From contig SUZE01000005.1 of assembly GCA_015060075.1 (NCBI GenBank), positions 35,100 through 99,099 of the forward strand: 64,000 nucleotides of DNA, read 5' to 3'. The notes beneath the pieces were generated by a model. The model was not told the origin of the DNA, did not search any database, and saw only the letters and a list, made by a program, of their open reading frames with translations. Both the position numbers and the translations under genes were made by a program. Positions 20,251 to 29,717 of the stretch are shown one piece after another. Each line of letters begins with the position of its first letter. Position 1 is the first letter of the stretch. Source of the DNA: Rikenellaceae bacterium (lineage in GTDB: Bacteria; Bacteroidota; Bacteroidia; Bacteroidales; Rikenellaceae).

Positions 20251-20799
20251 CTATTTTCCCCACTCGTAGCGTTTACCCGACAGACCAAGCATTGCCGTTA
20301 TGCGCTCGGTGACTGTTCTACACACCTCCTCAACACTCTGTGGCAATGAGTAAAACGAAGGTGTTGCAGGCAAAATCACCGCACCTGCCTCGGTCAAGGT
20401 TGTCATATTGCGCAAATGGATTAGCGAATATGGCGTTTCTCGTACCACGAAAATCAGTCGTCTGCGCTCCTTCAACATCACATCGGCTGCCCTCTCAATC
20501 AGAGTTTGCGACACGCCCGAAGCAACTCTGCCGATAGTTCCGACACTCGAAGGTACAACAACCATTGCGTCCCATCGAGCCGAGCCACTTGCTGGCGAAG
20601 CGAACATATTGTCATTCTCGAACACCTCAATTTTATCCGAATTTGGCATCGTTTCGCCCTCGTGAGCCACCACAGCACGAGCATTTGTGCTATAAATTAC
20701 GGCAATGCGCTCCACCTCTGCACTCTCAATAAGCATCTCCAAGAGTTGTCGTGCATAAATTGCACCACTTGCTGCCGTTATTGCTACCACTACCTTCAT
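20251..20799 (-). CDS. ubiX: Flavin prenyltransferase UbiX
   Basis: Makes prenylated FMN, the cofactor of UbiD-type decarboxylases. It is 182 aa with the N-terminal flavin-binding ITAASGAIYARQLLEML and C-terminal VRETPYSLIHLRNM. The start overlaps the stop of the deacetylase gene (TAATG). No ubiD is present in the window, so its partner decarboxylase must lie elsewhere. Confidence 0.9.
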   Translation of the reverse strand: MKVVVAITAASGAIYARQLLEMLIESAEVERIAVIYSTNARAVVAHEGETMPNSDKIEVFENDNMFASPASGSARWDAMVVVPSSVGTIGRVASGVSQTLIERAADVMLKERRRLIFVVRETPYSLIHLRNMTTLTEAGAVILPATPSFYSLPQSVEEVCRTVTERITAMLGLSGKRYEWGK

Positions 20800-21407
20800 T
20801 ATAACTCTATTGCTTTACATTTAAGACCAAGTTTCTCAATATACTCCAATGTCTTTGGTAGAGCATAACTCATATTTGCAAACGACTTCTCGCTATCGTG
20901 AAAGAGAATTATTGAGCCAGCTTTAATATGAGGCAACACACCTCTCAGACACATTTCGCCCGTAAGTTTGCGGTTATAATCACGCGAGATAATGCTCCAC
21001 ATAATTATCTTGTAACGCTTTGCAACGGCCCGCAACTGCGAAGGTGTAATGCGGGCATAAGGCGGGCGGAACAGATTGCTCTGTACCAGGTCAGAGGCAA
21101 AATCTATATCCTCCAAGTATCGTTCAAGCGGCGTTATCCACCCCTTTTGGTGTGAGTAGGTATGGTTGCCGACACGATGACCATCAGCAATAATTTTTTC
21201 GTACAAGTCGGGGTACATCTCTACATTCTTCCCCAAAACAAAGAAGGTTGCCTTGGCATTGTATCGCTTCAATGTTGCCAAAATCCACTCCGTGATACCG
21301 GGTGTCGGACCATCATCGAAGGTGAGATATACACCTCGTTCGTCCTCGATTTGCCACACCAAATCGGGGAACATATTGCGTATAAATTTAGGAGGTGTAA
21401 TCTTCAT
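20799..21407 (-). CDS. Polysaccharide deacetylase family protein (NodB fold)
   Basis: A 202-aa protein with the NodB homology domain: TFDDGP (D31, D32), metal-binding H82 and H86 in NHTYSH, and the arginine motif FRPPYARIT. A C-terminal LFHDS His completes the set. Relatives remove N-acetyl groups from peptidoglycan or exopolysaccharide. No signal peptide is evident (N-terminus MKITPPKFIRNMF), which is unusual for a cell-wall enzyme. Translationally coupled to ubiX. Confidence 0.85.
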   Translation of the reverse strand: MKITPPKFIRNMFPDLVWQIEDERGVYLTFDDGPTPGITEWILATLKRYNAKATFFVLGKNVEMYPDLYEKIIADGHRVGNHTYSHQKGWITPLERYLEDIDFASDLVQSNLFRPPYARITPSQLRAVAKRYKIIMWSIISRDYNRKLTGEMCLRGVLPHIKAGSIILFHDSEKSFANMSYALPKTLEYIEKLGLKCKAIEL

Positions 21408-21461
21408 CGCTTATCAAAACCCTTAAACCTATTGCAAAGATAGGTATTTTCTTGCAAAAAT

Positions 21462-21492
21462 TTTGCTATTGCACAAAATATGCATAACTTTA
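21462..21492 (+). promoter_or_regulatory. Promoter of the DUF4837 gene
   Basis: TTTG (21462-21465), 19 nt, TAACTTTA (21485-21492), one mismatch from the Bacteroidetes consensus, 20 bp before the ATG. Confidence 0.5.
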
Positions 21493-21512
21493 CAACATAA
21501 ATCCATGCATAT

Positions 21513-22547
21513 ATGAGAGTTTTTATACAGATTTTCGTTGCAGCGGTAACACTCATTTCTGCAATCGGCTGCGATAGTTTCCGTTCGCTTACGGGAGCGA
21601 AGAAGACAGCACAAGGCTCACCATACGAAGTACTTGTCGTATGCGATGGTCGCGAGTGGGAGTCGCCACTCGGAGAGGAGTTACGCACAGTTCTTGGCAC
21701 ACCGGTCGAGATGCTGAATCAGGTAGAGCCAATGTTCGATATCGTACGCATCACAGCCCGTGATTTCAAGCACCTATTGCCTTCGTATCGCAATATTTTG
21801 AAAGTTCTCTGCTCGCCCGAAGTGAAGGAGACGGCGATACTTGCACAATATGATGTGGTGGCATCGCCTCAAATCGTACTCACTTTCCAAGGTCCTTCGA
21901 CCGCTGCAATGGTCGAGTATCTTCGTCAGAATGGAGAGAGCCTTTTGCAGGTGCTCGAAATAGCTGAGCGCAACCGCACCATAGAGTATGCCCGCAAACA
22001 GGGTGCCAAAGCATTGGAGAAGATTGTGCGAGAGGAGTTCGATATCGAGCTGCCCATCTCGAATGGCTATCTCTTCCGCGCCGAGAGTGATGACTTCGTT
22101 TGGGCATCGAACGAATACCCCGTAGCGAGTCAGGGATTTTTCATCTACACCCACCCATTCAAAGGCAAGGAAAGCATCACAACCGAAGCGCTTGTCAAGG
22201 CCCGCAACGACTTTGCAAAGCGTATCCCTGGACCATCTGACGGCTCATATATGACTACGGTAAAGCGTATTCCGAATATTGAAGACGATGGTTATATAGA
22301 CTTCTTGCCACAACGCAAAGTCGTAAAGATAGATGGTCGTGAATGGATTGAGTTGAGAGGTTTCTGGGAGGTAGAGCGAGATTTTATGGGTGGTCCGTTC
22401 GTGAGTTACACCACCTTTGACGAGCGTGAAGGCGAGTTGCTGACTATCGACTGCTATGTCTACTCGCCAAAGTATGGCAAGCGAAACTTCTTGCGCCCAC
22501 TCGAACACCTTGTCTATGGTGTAAAATTCTTGAAAGATAACGACTAA
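21513..22547 (+). CDS. DUF4837 family lipoprotein
   Basis: A 344-aa protein with a lipoprotein signal (ISAIGC, Cys 20) followed by the DUF4837 fold starting at YEVLVVCDGREWESP. This family is frequent in Bacteroidetes and has no established function. The body is soluble and predicted periplasmic or surface-attached. The glycerophosphodiesterase follows after 10 nt on the same strand, suggesting an operon. Confidence 0.75.
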   Translation: MRVFIQIFVAAVTLISAIGCDSFRSLTGAKKTAQGSPYEVLVVCDGREWESPLGEELRTVLGTPVEMLNQVEPMFDIVRITARDFKHLLPSYRNILKVLCSPEVKETAILAQYDVVASPQIVLTFQGPSTAAMVEYLRQNGESLLQVLEIAERNRTIEYARKQGAKALEKIVREEFDIELPISNGYLFRAESDDFVWASNEYPVASQGFFIYTHPFKGKESITTEALVKARNDFAKRIPGPSDGSYMTTVKRIPNIEDDGYIDFLPQRKVVKIDGREWIELRGFWEVERDFMGGPFVSYTTFDEREGELLTIDCYVYSPKYGKRNFLRPLEHLVYGVKFLKDND

Positions 22548-22557
22548 ACATAACACA

Positions 22558-23625
22558 ATGAAGAGAATACTAACCCTTTGTACTTTAATTTGCACTTTTG
22601 TTGCGAATATTTATGCGCATGAGTTGCCGAAGATGTTTGCTCACCGTGGTTGTTGGAGCAAGATTGTTCCCGAGAACTCTATTCCTGCCGTAGGCCGTGC
22701 CGCACAACACGGATATATGGGTATCGAACTTGATGTCCGCCTTACCAAAGATGGCAAGATGGTAATTATGCACGACAAGTGGCTCAATCGTACCTGTCGC
22801 AACGCCTCAGACTACTCGAAATTGACCGAAAAAGTAGAGGTAAAAAATGTCACCTTCAAGGAGTTACGAAAAAACTATGTGTTGGCATCGCCAAACCCTG
22901 AATATCGCATGCAGATACCCACTTTGGAGGAGATTCTCAAAGAGTGTAAGAAGCACAATATCGTACCAATGCTCCACTCCAAGTATGTCGAGTCGTATCG
23001 CCTTGCGCAGAAGATTATGGGCGATAACTGGATATGCTTCACAAACAATGTCGAAGGCATGAAAGAGTGTCGCAAATTCTCGAAATGCTTGATTCTTTAT
23101 GGCATAAGACCACACAACGCTGACCTCGCTTTCGAGTTGTTGCCACAACTCGGCGGCAAGGTAGGTGTTTCGTCAATGCAGCGTGAGGCCCTTACTCGTG
23201 AGCGTATCGCCAAATTCCGCTCTCTTGGCTATGAGGTTCAAGCTTCTATTTATCGCTCTCCTCGTGAAGTGTATGCCGTACGTGATGGCGTTACAATGAT
23301 TCTTTCAGACTACAACCTTATGCCGAATCCCGATAATAACCCTGCAAAGGTTGTTACACTCGACACTCAAACATTGGCACAAGGTCAAACACTTCGTATT
23401 GATGCCGACCGCAAAGTAAAAGATGGAGGTTGTGCTATTGAGATTGAGTTTGAAGGAACAATTGAAATTGCTCTCGACAAGGATAAAATATACTCTCTTC
23501 ATAGCAATGGCTCGCATTGTGACAGAATTGGCATGCGTTACATCAATCGCAAGGGTTATGTTATGTTACACGGTATTGAGGAGAGCAAGATAAAATCAGC
23601 AAAGGTCTACTTCTACGAGTTTTAA
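22558..23625 (+). CDS. Secreted glycerophosphodiester phosphodiesterase
   Basis: Hydrolyses glycerophosphodiesters to glycerol-3-phosphate and an alcohol. It is 355 aa with a signal peptide (1-20), then the GDPD TIM barrel: H29-R30 (FAHRG), E57/D59 (GIELDVRL) and H72 (IMHDKWL), all catalytic or metal residues. The barrel ends near residue 260 (MILSDYNL); an extra C-terminal beta-rich segment of about 90 residues is unassigned. It lies between the DUF4837 and TIR genes, all rightward. Confidence 0.85.
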   Translation: MKRILTLCTLICTFVANIYAHELPKMFAHRGCWSKIVPENSIPAVGRAAQHGYMGIELDVRLTKDGKMVIMHDKWLNRTCRNASDYSKLTEKVEVKNVTFKELRKNYVLASPNPEYRMQIPTLEEILKECKKHNIVPMLHSKYVESYRLAQKIMGDNWICFTNNVEGMKECRKFSKCLILYGIRPHNADLAFELLPQLGGKVGVSSMQREALTRERIAKFRSLGYEVQASIYRSPREVYAVRDGVTMILSDYNLMPNPDNNPAKVVTLDTQTLAQGQTLRIDADRKVKDGGCAIEIEFEGTIEIALDKDKIYSLHSNGSHCDRIGMRYINRKGYVMLHGIEESKIKSAKVYFYEF

Positions 23626-23706
23626 GGCTCGTAACCAAATACAAAACGAGAATAAATGATGGGCGGATAAAAGCAGTTCCGCCCGAAGAAACCACACATA
23701 AGAGCT

Positions 23707-25320
23707 ATGAATAAAAGAGTGTTTTTAAGCTATTCTTCGCACGATGCAGCCGCTGCAATGGAGGTTTGTAGAGCATTGGAGGCGGCCGGTATCACGTGTT
23801 GGATAGCTCCACGAGATATCCCTGGCGGAGCAGACTACGGCGATATTATCGACAAGGCAATTATAGGTTGTGGAGCGTTTGTGTTAATCTTCTCTGCGCA
23901 CTCGAACGCTTCGCAGTGGGTACGTGGTGAGGTAAATCTCGCCTTCACGGAGAACAAACCAATTGTACCATATCGCCTTGATGACGCTCCATTGACTGGT
24001 GCGATGCGTTTAATTCTCAATCAGATGCACTGGCTTGATGCACGCAATGACTCCAATTGCAAAGAGTTAGCAGTGACCATCAAGCGAATGTTAAACACGA
24101 CGAGTACGACCAACATCACAAATCCTATAACTCAGCCAACCACTTCAACACCAAATGTGAATGTGGCGACAAAACGCCGAAAAGGGTTGCGTATCAGCTT
24201 ATGGATATTGGCAACACTTATTGTTACCGGCTTATTTGGTGGAGGTTTTTGGTTTTCACAGCGCAGTAATGATGTGAAGCCGGAAGAGCCGAGTGTTGCA
24301 GTGGTAGATTCGGTTGCCGTGGTGCAGGCAAAGAGAGACTCATTGGTGCAGGCAAAGAGAGACTCATTGGCGCAGGCGGAGAAGACTCTCGAAGCGGAGC
24401 GTCAAAAACACCAGGAGGCAGAACGAGCCGAGAAAGAGCGAATCCGCAAGGCGAAGTTGGCGGAGGAGCGCGCAGCTCGTGAACGAGATTCGTTGCAGAG
24501 GGTTTTGCAGGCGAAAGAGCGTGCAGAAAATGAGCGCAAACGTATTCAGCATGAGTTAGATAGTTTGGAGAGGGTGCGAGTTGAACAGGAACTTATAGCT
24601 AAGCAGACTGCCGAGCGTTTGGCTCGTGAAAAAGCAGAGCGTGAAGCTGCTGAAAAAGCAGCACGTAAAGCGGCAGAGAAGGCAGAACGAGAGAGACAAG
24701 AACGCCTTGCTCGTGAAAAACAAGAGCAGGAGCGCTTGGCACGCGAGAAAGCTGAGCGAGAGACAGCAGAGAAGGCGAAAGAGGCACAAGCAGCACGCAA
24801 GATATACAAGGTGGGCGACCTATACTGCGACAAGGCAGGGCGTAAGGGTATCGTTTTCCGCATAGATGCCACTGGTGAGCACGGCACGATTATCTCGTTA
24901 GAAGAACCGGCTAACAATATGGAGTGGGTTGTATTGGCAGATAAAGAGACTTTTGTAGCAATTAAGGCGTCAAGTCGCTCTAACGGAGCATTAAATCAGC
25001 GACAAGCTATGATGCAGTTACAATATGCATCGCACTATCCGGCATTTGTTTGGTGTATGACACGAAAAGGTGGAGAATGGTATATGCCTGCTATCGAGGA
25101 GTTGGAAATCTTCTTGAAGGACAACTCGCTACTTCGCACCATTAATGCCGCATTAAAGAAGAATGGAGGTATACCGTTAAGCAACAAGTGCTATTGGTCA
25201 TCAAGCGAGGTTTCGGCACGCAAAGCATACAGCATCTACCTCAACGAGAATACGGGCAACTATTCGAGCGAGGACGGCAAGTGGACTCGCAACTCTGTGC
25301 GTGCTGTATATCGTTTCTAA
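23707..25320 (+). CDS. TIR domain - transmembrane - coiled coil - DUF1566-like sensor protein
   Basis: A 537-aa protein with four parts. Residues 1-128 are a TIR domain (FLSYSSHDAAAAMEVCRAL, WIAPRDIPGG) with the W71xxxE75 motif whose Glu is the catalytic residue of TIR NADases. Residues 163-184 form one transmembrane helix after KRRKGLR, which predicts the TIR side in the cytoplasm. About 205-368 is a long Glu/Lys/Arg/Ala coiled coil with near-repeats such as LAREKAERE. Residues 370-537 resemble DUF1566/Lcl domains (EWYMPAIEELEIF, CYWSSSEVSARKAYS, VRAVYRF) and should lie outside the membrane. Function unknown; it could be a receptor that switches an NADase, or an adaptor. An 81-bp gap containing the hairpin GGGCGG/CCGCCC separates it from the upstream gene. 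Confidence 0.8.
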   Translation: MNKRVFLSYSSHDAAAAMEVCRALEAAGITCWIAPRDIPGGADYGDIIDKAIIGCGAFVLIFSAHSNASQWVRGEVNLAFTENKPIVPYRLDDAPLTGAMRLILNQMHWLDARNDSNCKELAVTIKRMLNTTSTTNITNPITQPTTSTPNVNVATKRRKGLRISLWILATLIVTGLFGGGFWFSQRSNDVKPEEPSVAVVDSVAVVQAKRDSLVQAKRDSLAQAEKTLEAERQKHQEAERAEKERIRKAKLAEERAARERDSLQRVLQAKERAENERKRIQHELDSLERVRVEQELIAKQTAERLAREKAEREAAEKAARKAAEKAERERQERLAREKQEQERLAREKAERETAEKAKEAQAARKIYKVGDLYCDKAGRKGIVFRIDATGEHGTIISLEEPANNMEWVVLADKETFVAIKASSRSNGALNQRQAMMQLQYASHYPAFVWCMTRKGGEWYMPAIEELEIFLKDNSLLRTINAALKKNGGIPLSNKCYWSSSEVSARKAYSIYLNENTGNYSSEDGKWTRNSVRAVYRF

Positions 25321-25339
25321 TTCATCGAGGGAAATCAAA

Positions 25340-25376
25340 GAGGTGGGGTTTTTCATGAATAACCCCACCTCTTCAT
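25340..25376. terminator. Bidirectional terminator between the TIR gene and the S9 peptidase
   Basis: GAGGTGGGGTT (25340-25350) pairs perfectly with AACCCCACCTC (25361-25371). It lies between the two convergent genes. Confidence 0.8.
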
Positions 25377-25388
25377 TTTCGGAACAAT

Positions 25389-27497
25389 CTATTTTAAGTA
25401 TCTCTCCAACCAGCCGAAGAATTCTCTGTTCCAAACCAGCGAGTTTTGAGGTTTGAACACTTGGTGTGCCTCGTTCTCGAATGACACCAAACGAGATGGA
25501 ATACCTCTCAGACGGGCAGCCGTAAATGCTTCGAGCGACTGCGTATAAGGGATACGGTAATCCTTCTCGCCCGTGAAGATAAGTATCGGGGTATCCCACT
25601 TATCCACTGCCTTGTGTGGCGAATTTGCATAGGAACGCATCGCCGTCTTATTATTCTTGTCCCAATATGCTCCGCCGTAGTCATTATTCACGAAGAACAT
25701 CTCTTCGGTATGCCCATACATCGACTCAAAGTTAAATATTCCGCAGTGGGCAATAAATGCCTTAAATCGTTTTTGGTGATGTCCGGCAAGATAGAACACC
25801 GAGTATCCGCCATACGATGCACCAACGCAGCCCAATCGCTCCTTATCACACCACTTCTCCTTTGCAACATCGTCAATAGCAGAGAGGTAGTCACGAATAT
25901 TTTGTCCCGAGTAGTCGCCAGAAATCTGGTCAAGCCACTCCTGACCAAACGATGGCACACCTCGGCGATTTGGTGCTACGACAACATAACCTTGTGCCGC
26001 CATCAACTGAAAATTCCAGCGATAACTCCAAAATTGTGACACAACACTCTGCGGACCTCCCTGACAATAGAGCAGAGTCGGATATTTCTTGGTTGCATCA
26101 AAATCAGGTGGCAAAATAACCCATGTGAGCATCTTTTTACCATCGGTGGTCTTAACCCAACGCTTCTGCACCTCGCCCATCTTGATATTGTCGTAGACGA
26201 AATCGTTTACAGCCGTGAGTTTTGTCATCGAGCCATTCGTGAGGTTAAACTCAAAGAGTTCGGGTGCCATCGAGATTGTCATCACCGAGCCAACACAACG
26301 ACCTCCGCAAATCTCAAACGAGTTGATATCGTGGTCGCCCTTTGTCAGCACCTCAACTTCGCCCGTACCATCAGCCTTAACACTGCATATCTGATGCGTA
26401 GCCTCGATTGGGGCGATAAAGTAGATGGTTGTTTCGTCTGACGACCACACCACATTTGTAGCATGGTAGTCGAAGTTTTTCGTCAAATATTTAACCTCAC
26501 CCGAGGTCAAGTCGTAAATCATAAGTCGCTCCTTATCCGCCTCGTTTCCGGCGCGCTCCTGCGAGCGAAAGGCAATCTTCGAGCCACTTGGCGACCATAC
26601 GGGATACTTATCATAGCCCACAAATGCGAACGCCTTATTGCCCTTGCAGATATTCTTTGTTTCGCCACTTTCGAGGTCATAGATGAATATATCCGAGTCG
26701 GTAGATACTGCATACTTCGCACCTGTCAAAGGCTTGCAAGTGTAGGCAAGTTGCTTACCATCGGGGCTCCACGCAATCTCGGCATGGTCGAAATATGGTG
26801 CAAGCGGAGTATCCCAAGCCGACTTCTCGCCCGTAATATCGGTAGCCGTTCCTACGCCGTTTGCCAACAAATCGGCAACAAAAATATGGAGATACTTTCC
26901 GCTATCCCAATAGTCCCAATGGCGCACCATCAAATCGTCATAGATGCGAGCCTTCGACTTCGCCATATCCTTGTGAACATCTGCCGAGTTGATATCCTTG
27001 GCATGTACGAACTGCGTATAGTAGATGTGTCGCTCATCGGGCGAAATGCCGAAACCTTCGATACCACCCTCGATATTCGACACCTGTTTAGGTTGCGAGC
27101 CGTCAGCCTGCATCTGCCACAACTGCATCTCTCCGCCACGATTCGAAGCAAACCAAATACTCTTTCCATCTGCACCCCAAATAGGCGACACCGAGTTCGA
27201 GGAGGTGTCGGTCAGCTCCTTCTCTTCGCCCGTTGCCAAATCACGACTAACAATCACCGTAACGCCTCTATTCTCCTCCATATTGTAACGAGTGAGCGTG
27301 TAGAGAAGCGTTGTGCCATCGGGCGAAAGGGCATGCCCACCTATACGGCTCATCTTCCACATAACCTCCGGCGTAAGGCGTGCCGCAGCGACCTCCTCAG
27401 CGGTCAATTCGTTGTCGATTTTAATAGGCTCAGGGGCGGTATTACACCCAACAAAGCCCGAAAGCAGTAGTGCCATAGCAATAAATTGTTGTTTCAT
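25389..27497 (-). CDS. S9 family prolyl-oligopeptidase-type lipoprotein
   Basis: A secreted serine peptidase of the DPP/acylaminoacyl-peptidase type, 702 aa. The signal ends in a lipobox (LLSGFVGC, Cys 18). An N-terminal beta-propeller (ISPDERHIYYTQF, WSPDGKQLAYTCK, WSPSGSKIAFRS) precedes the alpha/beta hydrolase with S561 (GASYGGYS), D646 (GEKDYRIP) and H678 (NEAHQVF). Such enzymes trim peptides outside the cell in asaccharolytic Bacteroidales. It is divergent from the NUDIX gene. Confidence 0.9.
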   Translation of the reverse strand: MKQQFIAMALLLSGFVGCNTAPEPIKIDNELTAEEVAAARLTPEVMWKMSRIGGHALSPDGTTLLYTLTRYNMEENRGVTVIVSRDLATGEEKELTDTSSNSVSPIWGADGKSIWFASNRGGEMQLWQMQADGSQPKQVSNIEGGIEGFGISPDERHIYYTQFVHAKDINSADVHKDMAKSKARIYDDLMVRHWDYWDSGKYLHIFVADLLANGVGTATDITGEKSAWDTPLAPYFDHAEIAWSPDGKQLAYTCKPLTGAKYAVSTDSDIFIYDLESGETKNICKGNKAFAFVGYDKYPVWSPSGSKIAFRSQERAGNEADKERLMIYDLTSGEVKYLTKNFDYHATNVVWSSDETTIYFIAPIEATHQICSVKADGTGEVEVLTKGDHDINSFEICGGRCVGSVMTISMAPELFEFNLTNGSMTKLTAVNDFVYDNIKMGEVQKRWVKTTDGKKMLTWVILPPDFDATKKYPTLLYCQGGPQSVVSQFWSYRWNFQLMAAQGYVVVAPNRRGVPSFGQEWLDQISGDYSGQNIRDYLSAIDDVAKEKWCDKERLGCVGASYGGYSVFYLAGHHQKRFKAFIAHCGIFNFESMYGHTEEMFFVNNDYGGAYWDKNNKTAMRSYANSPHKAVDKWDTPILIFTGEKDYRIPYTQSLEAFTAARLRGIPSRLVSFENEAHQVFKPQNSLVWNREFFGWLERYLK

Positions 27498-27522
27498 ATC
27501 CTATATTTTCCGTTAAATTCCT

Positions 27523-27530
27523 TACCTTTG
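27523..27530 (+). promoter_or_regulatory. -7 box for the NUDIX-porX operon
   Basis: TACCTTTG matches TAnnTTTG, 23 bp before the NUDIX ATG; no good -33 match. Confidence 0.4.
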
Positions 27531-27553
27531 TATTAACTAAAAGTGTAACGACA

Positions 27554-28153
27554 ATGCAGACAAAAATATTTTTCACCGATAAAACTCTTATCCTCACCGA
27601 CACGCCGACCTCAACCGAAGGGGCGGTTCGTCTGCCTTCGTCAGAACTTTCGAAGGCGAATATACTCAAAATTTTCGAGAATGCCAACACCATCGAAGTT
27701 TGCGACCGTGCAATTGAAGCGGTGGCGGAGCGATTTTTTGCCGAGTTCAAGTATGTCGAAGCAGCAGGTGGCATTGTCTGCAACGAGCATGGCGAGAGCC
27801 TTATGATATACCGCAACAACCGCTGGGACCTTCCGAAGGGGCATGTCGATTGTGGCGAGAGCGATGAGGAGTGCGCTGTGCGCGAAATAGCCGAAGAGAC
27901 AGGTGTCGAGGGTGCAAAAATTGTTCGATTTTTGTGCAATACTCTCCATGCTTACAACGTTTATGGAGTGTGGGAGTTGAAGCGCACGGCTTGGTTTGAG
28001 TTGCACGCCAACCACACCAACACCGCCGACACAAAACCCCAAACCGAGGAGGGTATCATCTGTGCCAAGTGGTGCAGCGAGGCGGAGGTTAATGAAAATT
28101 TACGCCAAACGTACCCCACAATACAGAGTGTTTTTGCTGCAAAAAACGAGTAG
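27554..28153 (+). CDS. NUDIX hydrolase
   Basis: A 199-aa protein with a perfect NUDIX box in the middle (GHVDCGESDEECAVREIAEE followed by TGV; GX5EX7REUXEEXGU). An N-terminal segment of about 70 residues (ILTDTPTSTEGAVRLPSSEL) is not part of the core fold. The substrate, a nucleoside diphosphate linked to X, cannot be told from sequence. It ends 3 nt before porX, so the two are co-transcribed, a pairing that may be functional. Confidence 0.88.
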   Translation: MQTKIFFTDKTLILTDTPTSTEGAVRLPSSELSKANILKIFENANTIEVCDRAIEAVAERFFAEFKYVEAAGGIVCNEHGESLMIYRNNRWDLPKGHVDCGESDEECAVREIAEETGVEGAKIVRFLCNTLHAYNVYGVWELKRTAWFELHANHTNTADTKPQTEEGIICAKWCSEAEVNENLRQTYPTIQSVFAAKNE

Positions 28154-28156
28154 ATT

Positions 28157-29704
28157 ATGGTAAAGATTCTTTGGGTAGATGACGAAATAGAGTTGCTGAA
28201 ACCGCATATTATGCTCCTTCAAGGCAAGGGGTACGAGGTTGATACCTGCAACAACGGCTACGATGCGATAGATATGGCGACCGAGGTCGCCTACGATGTT
28301 ATTATCCTCGATGAGATGATGCCCGGAATGACAGGACTCGAAACCCTGCCGCTTATCAAAGATATCCGCCCGACAACACCCGTAATTATGGTTACGAAGA
28401 GCGAGGAGGAGGATATTATGGATAAGGCGATAGGCTCGAAGATTGCCGACTATATCGTCAAACCGGTACACCCATCGCAGATGTTGCCACTCATAAAGAA
28501 GCATGTCCATTCGCAACAACTCGTAACCGAGCAGACCACCGCCGATTATCGTGCCGAATTTGGTCGTATTGCGGTGTCGATGCAGAACGCCTCGACCTTC
28601 CGCCAGTGGAGCGCCATATATCGCAAACTCGTAAATTGGGATATCGAACTCTCGGGTGGTGACGAGTCTATTCGTGAGATTTTGCAGTACCAAAAGGCGG
28701 AGGCAAACCGCATCTTCGGTCGCTTCGTCTGCAACAACTATAAAGGTTGGATAAACTCCCGTGACGAGGATACGCCTGTTATGTCGCATACGCTGATGCG
28801 CAACAACATCTTCCCCGTGGTGGATAGCAACACCAAAACCACGCTGCTCCTTATCGATAACTTCCGCTACGACCAATGGCGCACAATCAGCAGTATGTTG
28901 CGAGGCTACTTCGATATCGCCACCGATGACTTCTACTGCTCGATACTCCCAACGGCTACGCAGTACGCCCGAAATGCGATTTTTGCGGGATTGATGCCGT
29001 TGGCGATAGACAAACTTATGCCGCAAAAGTGGCTCAACGACAACGAGGAGGGTGGTAAAAACCAGTACGAGGAGGAGTTCCTCGCACGACAGATTGCACA
29101 GTCGGGCAAGCGCTATAAGTGGTCGTTCGACAAACTCGTACGCCCCGAGGCGGGCAGGAAGCTGATTGACAATATTCAGCGTGTCTATGATGCCGATTTC
29201 TCGGTTATCGTCTATAATTTCTTGGATATCCTCTCGCACGCCCGCACCGAGACCGAGATTATCCGCCAACTCACCGAGGATGACGCCTCGTTCCGTTCGC
29301 TTACCCGTTCGTGGTTTGAGCATTCGGAGTTGTTTACGCTGTTGAAGATGCTCTCGGAGCGTGGGCATACGGTGGTTATAACCTCCGACCATGGCACCGT
29401 GCGTGTCGATAACCCTGTGAAGGTTACGGGCGATAGGGAAACCTCGGCAAATCTCCGCTACAAGACTGGTCGTAACCTCGCCTACAACCATAAGGAGGTG
29501 TTCGAGATTACACGCCCTGAGGAGGTGCAGTTGCCATCGTCAAACCTCACATCGAGCTATATTTTCGCCTACAACAACGACTTTTTGGTCTATAACAACG
29601 ATGCCAATCGCCACATCCGCTACTACCGTGACACCTTCCAGCACGGCGGTATCTCGATGGAGGAGATGATTGTGCCGTATATCGTTTTGCAACCGAAAAA
29701 GTAG
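28157..29704 (+). CDS. porX: Response regulator with PglZ domain, PorX
   Basis: A 515-aa protein with an N-terminal receiver (D8, D9, phosphoacceptor D52 in VIILDEMMPG, K near residue 81 in VTKSEE) and a C-terminal PglZ/alkaline phosphatase-like domain (TLLLIDNFRYDQWR, VIVYNFLDILSHART, VVITSDHGTVRV). In Porphyromonas gingivalis PorX with histidine kinase PorY controls the type IX secretion system through sigma factor SigP. The regulator is widespread in Bacteroidetes, so its presence does not prove a T9SS here; no por/spr structural genes are in the window. Confidence 0.9.
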   Translation: MVKILWVDDEIELLKPHIMLLQGKGYEVDTCNNGYDAIDMATEVAYDVIILDEMMPGMTGLETLPLIKDIRPTTPVIMVTKSEEEDIMDKAIGSKIADYIVKPVHPSQMLPLIKKHVHSQQLVTEQTTADYRAEFGRIAVSMQNASTFRQWSAIYRKLVNWDIELSGGDESIREILQYQKAEANRIFGRFVCNNYKGWINSRDEDTPVMSHTLMRNNIFPVVDSNTKTTLLLIDNFRYDQWRTISSMLRGYFDIATDDFYCSILPTATQYARNAIFAGLMPLAIDKLMPQKWLNDNEEGGKNQYEEEFLARQIAQSGKRYKWSFDKLVRPEAGRKLIDNIQRVYDADFSVIVYNFLDILSHARTETEIIRQLTEDDASFRSLTRSWFEHSELFTLLKMLSERGHTVVITSDHGTVRVDNPVKVTGDRETSANLRYKTGRNLAYNHKEVFEITRPEEVQLPSSNLTSSYIFAYNNDFLVYNNDANRHIRYYRDTFQHGGISMEEMIVPYIVLQPKK

Positions 29705-29717
29705 AGAAAAACTTTTT

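Noticed and set aside
28157..29704. Taking porX as proof of a type IX secretion system locus
   Set aside because: PorX is found alone in many Bacteroidetes and no other T9SS component is in the window.
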